Assembly (NCBI GenBank): GCA_026224995.1
Contig: JAMFRX010000709.1
Coordinates: 1-8,832, forward strand
From: Puia dinghuensis
Lineage (GTDB): Bacteria; Bacteroidota; Bacteroidia; Chitinophagales; Chitinophagaceae
Length of the DNA stretch: 8,832 bases
Direction of reading: 5' to 3'
The position numbers and the translations under genes are program-made. The notes beneath the pieces are model-generated. The model did no database searches. It had not been told where the DNA came from and saw nothing but the letters and a program-made list of their open reading frames with translations. Within the stretch, counting starts at the first letter, position 1; the number at the start of each line of letters is the position of its first letter. Below, piece by piece: positions 1 through 6,496 of the stretch.

Positions 1-889
1 CGCTATAGATGAGGGGGATGCCGTTCCAGGTGCCGCACAGCAAGGCGAAGGCGCGGGCCATGCCCCCCATGCGTTCGAATTCGCTGCCGCTATGGGAGTT
101 CTCGTCGTGATTGGTCGTAAAATAGACCCGCAGTCCGTCGGAGGGGAACATCGTATCATAGTAGTCCAGGACCTCGTCCAGGCCGGAGACGGGGGATTCG
201 GTGCGCCATATGGCCTCCATCTTGTGCAGGAGCTTCCAGGTGTAAGTCGCATCGAATACTTCGTGGTAGGCGATCTCCTCACATTCCCCCAACCAGAAAA
301 GCGGTTTTAGCTTGTCCAGCTCAACGCGGGCCGCGCGCCAAAAATCCAGGGGCACCAGCATGGCCATGTCGCAGCGGAAACCGTCTATATCGCAATTGTC
401 GATCCAGAAGCGCATGATATCTATCATGGCGCTGCGCAGCTGGGGGTTATCGAAATTCAGATCTATCACATCGGCCCAGCCGTGGGCGTCGTAGAACTGG
501 TTTTCCGCATTGCGGCGATAGAATTCCGGATGTTCCCTGGTCCAGCGGTGGTCCCAGCCGGTGTGGTTGGCGACGATATCTATGATGACGCGAAAGCCCA
601 GGGCGTGCGCTTCTTTTACCAGCCGGGTGAAATCGGCCAGGTTACCGAACTCGGGGTTGATGGAGGTATAATCCGAACAGGCGTAGTAGCTGCCGAGGCT
701 CCCAAGGCGTTTCTCTACGCTGATGGGGGTGATAGGCATGAACCAGAGGACATCAATGCCCATGTCCCTGAGGCGGGGCATTTCGCGGATAAAGGCCGCG
801 ATGGTGCCTTCGGGGGTGTATTGGCGGAGGTTTACTTCATAAATGTTGGATGAACAGATCCAGTCTACCGGTCGAAATGTTGAACTCAT
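1..889 (-). CDS. GH13 alpha-amylase family glycosidase, partial (C-terminus beyond the window)
   Basis: A reading frame of 296 codons stays open from the ATG at 889 to the window edge, so the C-terminus is missing. It encodes the (beta/alpha)8 barrel of a GH13 alpha-glucan hydrolase. All four classical GH13 regions are visible: region I DIVANH (residues 104-109), region II GFRCDMA (170-176, nucleophile D174), region III with the likely acid/base E202 in LGECEE, and region IV TTNHDEN (258-264, D262). The N-terminus IYEVNLRQYTPEGT (16-29) is typical of the roughly 440-residue Bacteroidetes enzymes, so about one third is lacking. No signal peptide or lipobox is visible, which suggests a cytoplasmic enzyme acting on imported or stored glucan (inference). 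The gene is divergent from ispH. Exact substrate specificity cannot be told from this part. Confidence 0.93.
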   Translation of the reverse strand, partial: MSSTFRPVDWICSSNIYEVNLRQYTPEGTIAAFIREMPRLRDMGIDVLWFMPITPISVEKRLGSLGSYYACSDYTSINPEFGNLADFTRLVKEAHALGFRVIIDIVANHTGWDHRWTREHPEFYRRNAENQFYDAHGWADVIDLNFDNPQLRSAMIDIMRFWIDNCDIDGFRCDMAMLVPLDFWRAARVELDKLKPLFWLGECEEIAYHEVFDATYTWKLLHKMEAIWRTESPVSGLDEVLDYYDTMFPSDGLRVYFTTNHDENSHSGSEFERMGGMARAFALLCGTWNGIPLIYS

Positions 890-909
890 AAATTAATTCC
901 GTTTGGAGA

Positions 910-926
910 ATGGGCCGGGGGCCCAT
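910..926. repeat. GC-rich perfect inverted repeat in the amylase leader region
   Basis: Arms of 7 bp (ATGGGCC at 910-916 and GGCCCAT at 920-926) flank a GGG spacer. The repeat lies in the 88-bp gap between the divergent amylase and ispH genes, 21 nt before the amylase start codon. It would form a stable RNA hairpin in the amylase leader, or it could be a protein-binding dyad. It has no T-tract and no gene end before it, so it is not a terminator. Function unknown. Confidence 0.5.
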
Positions 927-938
927 CCGGGGACGTAA

Positions 939-970
939 TTTAGCATATATTCGGCTCTTTTGTACCTTTA
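939..970 (+). promoter_or_regulatory. Candidate Bacteroidetes-type promoter for ispH
   Basis: TTTA (939-942), a 20-nt spacer, then TACCTTTA (963-970). Both elements match the Bacteroidetes consensus TTTG-N19-21-TAnnTTTG except for the final G of each. The -7 element ends only 7 nt before the ATG at 978, so the transcript would have almost no leader. A second weaker -7 match, TATATTCG (946-953), has no -33 partner. This is a pattern match only. Confidence 0.5.
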
Positions 971-977
971 CGGCGTC

Positions 978-2192
978 ATGAAGAATTTTGAGATTCCCAT
1001 TATTTATCGAAGTCCGCTGATCTCCGCCATCAAGAGCAGGCGAAAGCAGCAGGACAAGATGAAAAAGGATTTTACCCCCACCCTGCTGGACCTGGGCGAG
1101 GTGCAATTATACCTTGCGCGGCATTTTGGCTTCTGCTATGGCGTGGAGAATGCCATAGAGATCTCTTTCAGGACCATCGACGAGAATCCTGACCGGCGGA
1201 TCTTCCTGCTGAGCGAAATGATCCACAACCCGCAAGTGAATGCGGACCTGCAATCCAGGGGCGTCCGGTTCCTGCAGGATACGCATGGCCAACAGCTAAT
1301 GGGTTTCGAAGAGCTGACGGCCGAGGACATCGTGATCATCCCGGCTTTCGGCACGACGCTGGAGATCGAGCGGCGGCTACGGGATACCGGCATCCAAACA
1401 GAAAAATATAATACCACCTGTCCATTCGTGGAGAAGGTCTGGAACCGCAGTTCGCAGATAGCCGCGAAGGACTATACCATCGTGGTCCATGGGAAGCCGG
1501 GGCATGAGGAGACGAGGGCCACGTTCTCGCATGCTGCGGCGGAAACGCCTACGGTGGTGGTCAAGGATATGGGAGAGGCAAGGGAACTGGCGAAGTATAT
1601 AAAAGGAGAGCTGCCGGCGGAAGGCTTTTATGCGGCATTCGGCGAACAATACAGTGCGGGGTTCGATGTGAAAAAGGATCTGGAGCGGATCGGGGTCGTC
1701 AACCAAACCACTATGCTGGCTAGCGATACCCAGGCGATCGCCGACTACCTGAAGCAGACGATGGTGGAAGTATATGGGGAGGCTACAGTAGAAAGCCATT
1801 TTGCGGATACGCGGGATACGTTATGCTACGCGACGCTGGACAACCAAAATGCGATCATGGGATTGCTGGACACTCCTGCCGATCTTGCTATAGTCGTGGG
1901 CGGGTACAATAGCTCGAATACCAGTCATTTGGTGGAGCTTTGCGAGGAGAAGCTGCCTACGTATTTTATTTCGTCCGAGGAGAAGATCTTTTCTTCGCAG
2001 GAGATACTGCATTATAATTTTCATGCCAGGCAGGAGGAGCTTACGAAGGGCTGGCTGCCGGAGAGCCGGCCGGTGCGCATCCTGGTGAGCAGCGGGGCTT
2101 CCTGTCCTGACGCGCTGGTAGAGGCGGTGATCAGCAAGATCGCCGGTTATTATGGGGGAGGAGAATTACTGGGGAAACTTATACCATCTTAA
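978..2192 (+). CDS. ispH: 4-hydroxy-3-methylbut-2-enyl diphosphate reductase (IspH/LytB)
   Basis: IspH performs the last step of the MEP pathway, reducing HMBPP to IPP and DMAPP with a [4Fe-4S] cluster in the cytosol. The three cluster cysteines are visible at C53 (FGFCYGVENA), C148 (NTTCPFVEKVW) and C283 (DTLCYATLDNQ). Substrate-binding elements are H83 (EMIHNPQV), the catalytic-acid region GHEET (H176, E178), NQTTM (242-246) and NSSNTSHLVE (311-320), plus the C-terminal SSGASCPDALVE. At 404 residues it is longer than the E. coli enzyme (about 316) because of an N-terminal extension of about 40 residues and insertions, which is usual in Bacteroidetes. I chose the ATG at 978, which gives the familiar MKNFEIP...YRSP start; an in-frame TTG at 960 lies inside the predicted promoter. 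The 3' end overlaps convergent accC by 14 nt, and no terminator is visible. Confidence 0.96.
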   Translation: MKNFEIPIIYRSPLISAIKSRRKQQDKMKKDFTPTLLDLGEVQLYLARHFGFCYGVENAIEISFRTIDENPDRRIFLLSEMIHNPQVNADLQSRGVRFLQDTHGQQLMGFEELTAEDIVIIPAFGTTLEIERRLRDTGIQTEKYNTTCPFVEKVWNRSSQIAAKDYTIVVHGKPGHEETRATFSHAAAETPTVVVKDMGEARELAKYIKGELPAEGFYAAFGEQYSAGFDVKKDLERIGVVNQTTMLASDTQAIADYLKQTMVEVYGEATVESHFADTRDTLCYATLDNQNAIMGLLDTPADLAIVVGGYNSSNTSHLVELCEEKLPTYFISSEEKIFSSQEILHYNFHARQEELTKGWLPESRPVRILVSSGASCPDALVEAVISKIAGYYGGGELLGKLIPS

Positions 2193-3516
2193 AACCTTCG
2201 AGAAACTTTGTGTTGAAGTCGCCGCTGCGGAAACGTTCGTCTTTCATCAGCTGAAGATGGAAGGGGATGGTCGTTTTGATCCCTTCGATGACGTATTCGC
2301 TGAGGGCCCGGTGCATGGTATTGATCGCCTCTTCGCGGGTGCGGGCTACGGCGATGATCTTGGCGATCATGGAGTCGTAGTAAGGCGGGATGGTATATCC
2401 TGCATAGGCATGGGAGTCGACGCGGATACCGTGTCCGCCGGGCTGGTGGAGCACGTTGATACGGCCGGGTGAGGGCCTGAAATCGTTATAGGGGTCTTCG
2501 GCGTTGATGCGGCATTCGATGGCATGTCCCTGGGGCTCGTAGTTGAGCCCGCTGATGGAGTCGCCGGCGGCTATCTTGATCTGTTCCTTGATCAGATCGA
2601 AATTCACCACTTCTTCGGTCACGCAATGTTCTACCTGGATGCGGGTATTCATCTCCATGAAGTAGAAATTGCGGTGTTTGTCCACCAGGAATTCGATAGT
2701 GCCTACGCTTTCGTAGTTGATGGCGGAGGCCGCTTTGATAGCCGCTTCGCCCATGCGGCGGCGCAGGTCTTCGGTCATGAAGGGCGAAGGAGATTCTTCG
2801 ACCAGCTTTTGATGGCGGCGTTGGATGGAACAGTCGCGTTCGCTGAGGTGGCAGACTTTTCCGTATTGGTCGCCGGCTACCTGGATCTCGATATGGCGGG
2901 GCTCTTCCACGAATTTCTCCATGTAGATGCCGTCGTTCTTGAAGGAGGCGCCGGCCTCGGCTTTGGCGGTATTGTAGGCCCTTTCCATTTCGGACTCTTC
3001 CCAGACCACGCGCATGCCTTTTCCGCCACCGCCGGCGGTAGCCTTGAGGATGATGGGGTAGCCGACCTCTTTGGCCATGCCTTTGGCCTCGTCCAGGCTT
3101 TCGAGCAGTCCCTGGCCGCCGGGGACCACGGGCACGCCGGCTTTGATCATCGTTTCCTTAGCCGTGATCTTATCGCCCATGGAGTTGATCATGGCGGGGG
3201 TAGGCCCGATGAATTTTATTTCGTGCTCGCCGCAGATCTCCGCGAAGCGGGCGTTCTCGGCCAGGAATCCGTAGCCGGGGTGGATGCCGTCCGCGTTGGT
3301 GATCTCCGCGGCGGCCATGATATGCGGGATATTGAGGTAGGAGTCGAAGCTGGCAGGCTTTCCGATGCAGACGGCTTCGTCGGCAAATTTGACGTGCAGG
3401 CTTTCCTTATCTGCCGTGGAGTAGACTGCTACGGTCTTAATACCCATTTCGCGACAGGTACGAATGACCCTGAGAGCTATTTCTCCTCTGTTGGCAATCA
3501 GTATCTTTTTAAACAT
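2179..3516 (-). CDS. accC: Biotin carboxylase, subunit of acetyl-CoA carboxylase
   Basis: AccC carboxylates the biotin carried by AccB, using ATP and bicarbonate. This is the first half-reaction of malonyl-CoA synthesis for fatty acids. At 445 residues it is full length. The N-terminal domain starts with FKKILIANRGEIA and contains HPGYGFLAEN (79-88). The ATP-grasp domain has K116, K158, the glycine-rich loop AGGGGKG (161-167), and metal/ATP ligands E275 and E288. The catalytic stretch NTRIQVEH includes R292 and E296. The conserved RDCSIQRRHQK (227-237) and the C-terminal ECRINAEDP (334-342, R336) are present. The length and ending match stand-alone AccC rather than pyruvate or propionyl-CoA carboxylase fusions. 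The ATG at 3516 is 21 nt after the accB stop, so the two are surely one transcript. The last 14 nt overlap the 3' end of ispH on the opposite strand. Confidence 0.97.
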   Translation of the reverse strand: MFKKILIANRGEIALRVIRTCREMGIKTVAVYSTADKESLHVKFADEAVCIGKPASFDSYLNIPHIMAAAEITNADGIHPGYGFLAENARFAEICGEHEIKFIGPTPAMINSMGDKITAKETMIKAGVPVVPGGQGLLESLDEAKGMAKEVGYPIILKATAGGGGKGMRVVWEESEMERAYNTAKAEAGASFKNDGIYMEKFVEEPRHIEIQVAGDQYGKVCHLSERDCSIQRRHQKLVEESPSPFMTEDLRRRMGEAAIKAASAINYESVGTIEFLVDKHRNFYFMEMNTRIQVEHCVTEEVVNFDLIKEQIKIAAGDSISGLNYEPQGHAIECRINAEDPYNDFRPSPGRINVLHQPGGHGIRVDSHAYAGYTIPPYYDSMIAKIIAVARTREEAINTMHRALSEYVIEGIKTTIPFHLQLMKDERFRSGDFNTKFLEGFKMV

Positions 3517-3537
3517 GCTTTAGGGTTTGGGAAGTAA

Positions 3538-4020
3538 TCATGGCTCAACGAGGAATAAAGGCTGGTCATATTCCACCGGCGAAGCATCTTCTACCAGCAC
3601 TTTGATGATCTTACCTTGTACTTCGCTTTCGATCTCGTTGAACAGCTTCATGGCTTCGATGATGCAGACGACTTTGCCGGGGGCAATATCGTCGCCGACG
3701 TTGACGAAAGAGGGTTTATCCGGAGAAGCGCTGCGATAGAACGTGCCAATCATTGGGCTTTTTATGGTGACGGTGTTACCAGCGGGCGCTTCAGCCGCCT
3801 TGGCGCCTTTTTCTGCCGGTGCAGTAGTCTGCGGCTGTGCGGGGGCGATGGGAGCCGTTGCCATCGGCTGCACCTGCATAGGTGCGGCAATTACCTGGTT
3901 AACCGCAGGTTCTTCCTTTTGTTTGATAGTCAATTTGAATCCTTTCTCTTCGATGCTCACTTCCCCGATATTTGACTTGTTGATCATTTTGATCAACTCC
4001 TGAATCTGCTTAAAATCCAT
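3538..4020 (-). CDS. accB: Biotin carboxyl carrier protein of acetyl-CoA carboxylase
   Basis: BCCP carries the carboxybiotin between AccC and the carboxyltransferase. The 160-residue protein has the usual three parts: an N-terminal segment MDFKQIQELIKMI (1-13), a mobile linker rich in Ala, Pro and Gln (about 36-80), and a C-terminal biotinyl domain (about 82-160). The biotin attachment site is K125 in IEAMKLFNEIE; the residues after the lysine are LF rather than the common MM. The ATG at 4020 was chosen because it gives the standard MDFKQ start. A longer in-frame start at 4089 would run through the predicted promoter and adds residues unlike the family. It sits 21 nt upstream of accC. The carboxyltransferase genes are not in this window. 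Confidence 0.96.
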   Translation of the reverse strand: MDFKQIQELIKMINKSNIGEVSIEEKGFKLTIKQKEEPAVNQVIAAPMQVQPMATAPIAPAQPQTTAPAEKGAKAAEAPAGNTVTIKSPMIGTFYRSASPDKPSFVNVGDDIAPGKVVCIIEAMKLFNEIESEVQGKIIKVLVEDASPVEYDQPLFLVEP

Positions 4021-4051
4021 ATTGGATGAATTTACAGTTTTATTTGGGCGG

Positions 4052-4084
4052 CTAAAATAGGGATTATAGCTAAATATACCCAAA
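4052..4084 (-). promoter_or_regulatory. Candidate promoter of the accB-accC operon
   Basis: Read on the minus strand: TTTG (4084-4081), a 21-nt spacer, then TATTTTAG (4059-4052). This is one mismatch from the Bacteroidetes consensus TTTG-N19-21-TAnnTTTG. Transcription would begin near 4047, leaving a leader of about 25-28 nt before the accB ATG at 4020. It supports separate transcription of accBC from upstream efp. Confidence 0.6.
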
Positions 4085-4116
4085 AACACCGGTGAAATAA
4101 AATGTGCATTAAATTG

Positions 4117-4141
4117 AACCTCCGGTAATTGGCCGGAGGTT
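4117..4141 (-). terminator. Hairpin terminator candidate after efp
   Basis: A perfect 9-bp stem (AACCTCCGG at 4117-4125 pairs with CCGGAGGTT at 4133-4141) has a 7-nt loop. It starts 18 nt past the efp stop codon. On the minus strand it is followed by an AT-rich, T-containing stretch (CAATTTAATGCACATTTTATTT) without a pure T-run, so it is a moderate intrinsic terminator or an attenuating or RNA-stabilising hairpin between efp and accB. Confidence 0.6.
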
Positions 4142-4159
4142 GCTGCTATTGGAAGTCGA

Positions 4160-4723
4160 TTATTTCACTCTTTCTACATATTCGCCGGTCTTGGTGTTGA
4201 TCCGGATCAACTCCCCTTCGTTGACGAACAGGGGTACGTTTACGGTAGCGCCGGTCTCGATGGTAGCGGGCTTTAGGGTACGGGTGGCGGTGTCGCCTTT
4301 CATTCCGGGTTCGGAGTAGGTTACGAGCACGATGATCTTGTCGGGCAATTCCACGCTCATCGGCAGATCGGTCTCGGTATTGATGAGGACGGAGACTTCC
4401 TGGGCTTCTTTAAGGAATTGGGGGGCATCGATGAGCTGTTCCTGCAGGGCTATCTGCTCGAAGGTCTCGTTATCCATGAAATTGTAGCCGGTGTCGTCCT
4501 TATACAGGTACTGGTAGGCTTTTCTTTCCACGCGAACGGGATAGATGTTGTCGCCGCTGTTCCAGGTCTTTTCGATGGAACGGGAGTTGTCGACGCCTTT
4601 GAGCTTAGCCCAGACCTTTGCCGCTGCGCGGGCCGTCTTGTTCTCGCCGAATTCCACAACGGTATACAAGCTACCATCCAATTTGATAATCATGCCACGA
4701 CTGATGTCTGCAGTATTTGCCAT
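4160..4723 (-). CDS. efp: Translation elongation factor P with an arginine-type loop
   Basis: EF-P binds ribosomes stalled on consecutive prolines and promotes peptide bond formation. The 187-residue length and three-domain layout are standard: KOW-like domain I (about 1-65), an OB domain containing YLYKDDTGYNFMDNETFEQ (72-90), and domain III ending in GDTATRTLKPATIETG...GEYVERVK. The unusual part is the domain I loop that reaches the peptidyl-transferase centre. The common PGKG motif, with its modified lysine (K34 in E. coli), is absent. The loop reads GENKTARAAAKVW (26-38), and R32 falls in the lysine position when aligned to the downstream KLK. This is an arginine-type loop, resembling the tip in EarP-modified EF-P and in YeiP/EfpL. 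The rest of the protein looks like normal EF-P. It lies upstream of accBC, a common Bacteroidetes arrangement, with its own promoter. Confidence 0.95.
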   Translation of the reverse strand: MANTADISRGMIIKLDGSLYTVVEFGENKTARAAAKVWAKLKGVDNSRSIEKTWNSGDNIYPVRVERKAYQYLYKDDTGYNFMDNETFEQIALQEQLIDAPQFLKEAQEVSVLINTETDLPMSVELPDKIIVLVTYSEPGMKGDTATRTLKPATIETGATVNVPLFVNEGELIRINTKTGEYVERVK

Positions 4724-4821
4724 AAGAGCGGAAAAAATTTATTCGAATTTAAAGTTGACCCCCCGTCTGCCGGATGACCGCTAAAATATATAGCAGGATC
4801 GCCTTCCGGGAAGCAGGGGGG

Positions 4822-4852
4822 CAAATTTACATCAAATTAGCTATGTGGCAAA
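4822..4852 (-). promoter_or_regulatory. Promoter of efp, exact match to the Bacteroidetes consensus
   Basis: Read on the minus strand: TTTG (4852-4849), a 19-nt spacer, then TAAATTTG (4829-4822). Every specified base of the Bacteroidetes primary-sigma consensus TTTG-N19-21-TAnnTTTG is matched. The predicted start near 4815 leaves a leader of about 90 nt before the efp ATG at 4723. No known leader RNA motif was recognised in it. The promoter lies directly after the end of the blaR1-like gene. Confidence 0.72.
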
Positions 4853-4861
4853 CTATGGCTG

Positions 4862-4899
4862 AAAAAGGCTAATTCCCGATTGGCCTTCGGCTAAGCGGG
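4862..4899 (-). terminator. Weak terminator candidate after the blaI-blaR1-like operon
   Basis: Directly after the TAG stop (4900-4902), the minus strand can form an imperfect stem: CCCG/CGGG outer pairs, then TTAGCC facing GGCCAA with one mismatch, and a GAA loop (4875-4899). It is followed by a run of five T (4866-4862). An alternative AAGGC/GCCTT stem abuts the T-run. The pairing is imperfect, so this is tentative, but position and T-run fit a transcript end before the efp promoter. Confidence 0.4.
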
Positions 4900-6489
4900 C
4901 TAGTTCTTAGGTGGAGGGGGCGCGAGGTGAACTCTAATGGTATCACGGCGATTGAGGGTATCGCGGATCGTGATGCTGTCGGCGCGCAAGGAGAAGGTCC
5001 CGTCTTTGGAACGGACGTCCATGATCACCTGCGGACGATCTTCCTTTTTCAAGCTGATGTTAATGACTCCATTGCGGCCTCTTTCGCCATAATACGCTTT
5101 TCCAGCAGCGTCTTTAATCACCACGATAGAATTGATATCCTTAGGGTTGATCATGGAAAGTTCGAGGTTAGGTATCTCCACTCCATCGACGATGTAGATG
5201 GGATTGCCTGCGGGCAGTCGGCGTAAAACGACTTCCGGGCCGGATATCCGAATTTTATTCTGGTAGGCAGTCGTCAGGATCGCTATCACTCCGTTGGCGC
5301 CTCTTTCGCCGAATATCCTGTAGGCTTCGTCGCCTTTAAGGATGTTCATGCTGGCGATGTCTTCGGGGCGGATGGAATCGCGGGTCCACGATGGCTTCTC
5401 CTGGCCGTCGACGATAAAGAGTGGATTCCTGAAATTCATGAGTGGGGCCGTATCGCGGCGGGCGGGAGAAAGGGTGTCGGCGGGGAAGGCGGCAGGCTGT
5501 AACCGGATGGCGGCGAGCTTTTCGCGGATGGCAGTGGGCTTTAGCTCAGCGGAAACGGGATCGGCGGGAAGCAAATCCGTCCGGGTCAGGGCTGGGATGC
5601 GCTTTTCGTCTGAATGTGCGGCAGGCAGGTAGCGGTCGCGAAATGCCAGGAGCAGGATGGCCAGGACGGGGAGGATCAAGAGGAAGCGCAGGAGGTGGAG
5701 GCGGGCGCTTTTGAGCTTGTTCATCATGACAATACGTTTTTTGAGGGATGAAAAATTGAAATTATTGGCCAGCCGGTAGCCGGATTGGCCGACTACCTTA
5801 AGGAGGTGGTATTGGTATTCCTTTTTGTCGAAGCCGGTTTCGAGGACCTTCTGGTCGGCGATGAATTCGAGGTTCTGGCGGATGGAATAGCGGATCAGCC
5901 AGACAAAGGGGTTGTACCAGTTGAGGACGGTGAGGAGCTCCGCCAGGAGGATGTCGAGGGTATGGCGCTGCCGGATATGTACGTATTCGTGCAGGATGAT
6001 CTCTTCCCATTCGCTTTCGCTATGGAGACTAGGGTTTATATAGATGGCACTGCCGAACGAGAAGGGGATGATCTGCTGGTCGACCTGGTAGATCTTTATT
6101 TCCGTATCGCTGATGAGGGTCGCTTTTTCCCTGATGGTGCGCAGGGAAAGCCAGCGGATGACCGTGCGGATAAGCAGGATGGCTGCGCCGAGGCAAAGGA
6201 TCAGCTCCAGCAAGAGCCACCAGTTTATACCGGGGGAAGGGGGAGGAACGACGATCAGCTTGTATTGTGCAAGGGAAGGTATCAAGTTCATAGGTATAGA
6301 ATAGGTATCGGATGTTTGCAGTGGGGAGATCCTGACCAGCGGGATAATAAAAGACAGCAGGGAATAGCCCACCAAGACCCAGCGATTGAGGGTATAGAAC
6401 GTAAGATTGCGGAGGATCAGGCGGTAGAACACCCAGACCACGGACAGGCTGATGGACGATTTTAGCAGATATAGGATGAATGCAGGCAT
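4900..6489 (-). CDS. BlaR1/MecR1-type M56 membrane metalloprotease with two plug-like repeats
   Basis: This 529-residue protein is the likely signal sensor partner of the BlaI-like repressor. Membrane segments lie near residues 4-22, 36-53, 90-110 and 266-284, the four-segment BlaR1 layout. Between the third and fourth is the zinc protease signature HEYVH (167-171) with a likely third ligand E208 in NLEFIAD (207-212). Instead of a penicillin-binding sensor, the part after the last membrane segment has a Pro/Ala/Arg-rich stretch (about 290-350) and two related repeats (355-406 and 429-480). Each reads NP(L/I)(F/Y)IVDG...GERG(A/R)NGVI, like SusC/RagA TonB-dependent receptor plug motifs. The tail is PPPPKN. 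The ATG at 6489 is 7 nt past the repressor stop and starts the first membrane helix; longer in-frame starts run through the repressor gene and encode low-complexity sequence. The inducing signal is unknown; beta-lactam sensing should not be assumed. Confidence 0.9.
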   Translation of the reverse strand: MPAFILYLLKSSISLSVVWVFYRLILRNLTFYTLNRWVLVGYSLLSFIIPLVRISPLQTSDTYSIPMNLIPSLAQYKLIVVPPPSPGINWWLLLELILCLGAAILLIRTVIRWLSLRTIREKATLISDTEIKIYQVDQQIIPFSFGSAIYINPSLHSESEWEEIILHEYVHIRQRHTLDILLAELLTVLNWYNPFVWLIRYSIRQNLEFIADQKVLETGFDKKEYQYHLLKVVGQSGYRLANNFNFSSLKKRIVMMNKLKSARLHLLRFLLILPVLAILLLAFRDRYLPAAHSDEKRIPALTRTDLLPADPVSAELKPTAIREKLAAIRLQPAAFPADTLSPARRDTAPLMNFRNPLFIVDGQEKPSWTRDSIRPEDIASMNILKGDEAYRIFGERGANGVIAILTTAYQNKIRISGPEVVLRRLPAGNPIYIVDGVEIPNLELSMINPKDINSIVVIKDAAGKAYYGERGRNGVINISLKKEDRPQVIMDVRSKDGTFSLRADSITIRDTLNRRDTIRVHLAPPPPKN

Positions 6490-6496
6490 TGAGTAG

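Noticed and set aside
1..890. Several plus-strand open frames of 60-123 codons in the left end
   Set aside because: All lie opposite the GH13 gene, whose four conserved regions are clear on the minus strand.
960..977. TTG start giving six extra residues on IspH
   Set aside because: These codons overlap the predicted -7 promoter element, and the ATG at 978 gives the N-terminus familiar from Bacteroidetes IspH.
2610..2660. Cysteine in the AccC motif VEHCVTE where E. coli has proline
   Set aside because: This position varies (P, T, C and others) across biotin carboxylases, and all catalytic residues are intact, so it is not a sign of altered function.
2524..3537. A 337-codon open frame on the plus strand opposite accC
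   Set aside because: It mirrors the accC coding strand, and its translation is low-complexity (rich in G, D, H, A, F) with no recognisable domain. accC itself is unmistakable.
4021..4089. Longer accB start adding 23 residues
   Set aside because: The stretch contains the candidate promoter and the added residues do not resemble BCCP N-termini, which begin MDFKQ or similar.
4781..4788. A second -7-like element (TATTTTAG on the minus strand) upstream of efp, the same octamer as in the accB promoter
   Set aside because: No TTTG-like element lies 19-21 nt upstream, whereas the exact match at 4822-4852 has both parts.
4759..4821. Possible long-range pairing of CCCCCC and GGGGGG upstream of efp as a leader RNA structure
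   Set aside because: One of the two runs lies at or before the predicted transcription start, so it would probably not be in the mRNA, and nothing resembles a known riboswitch.
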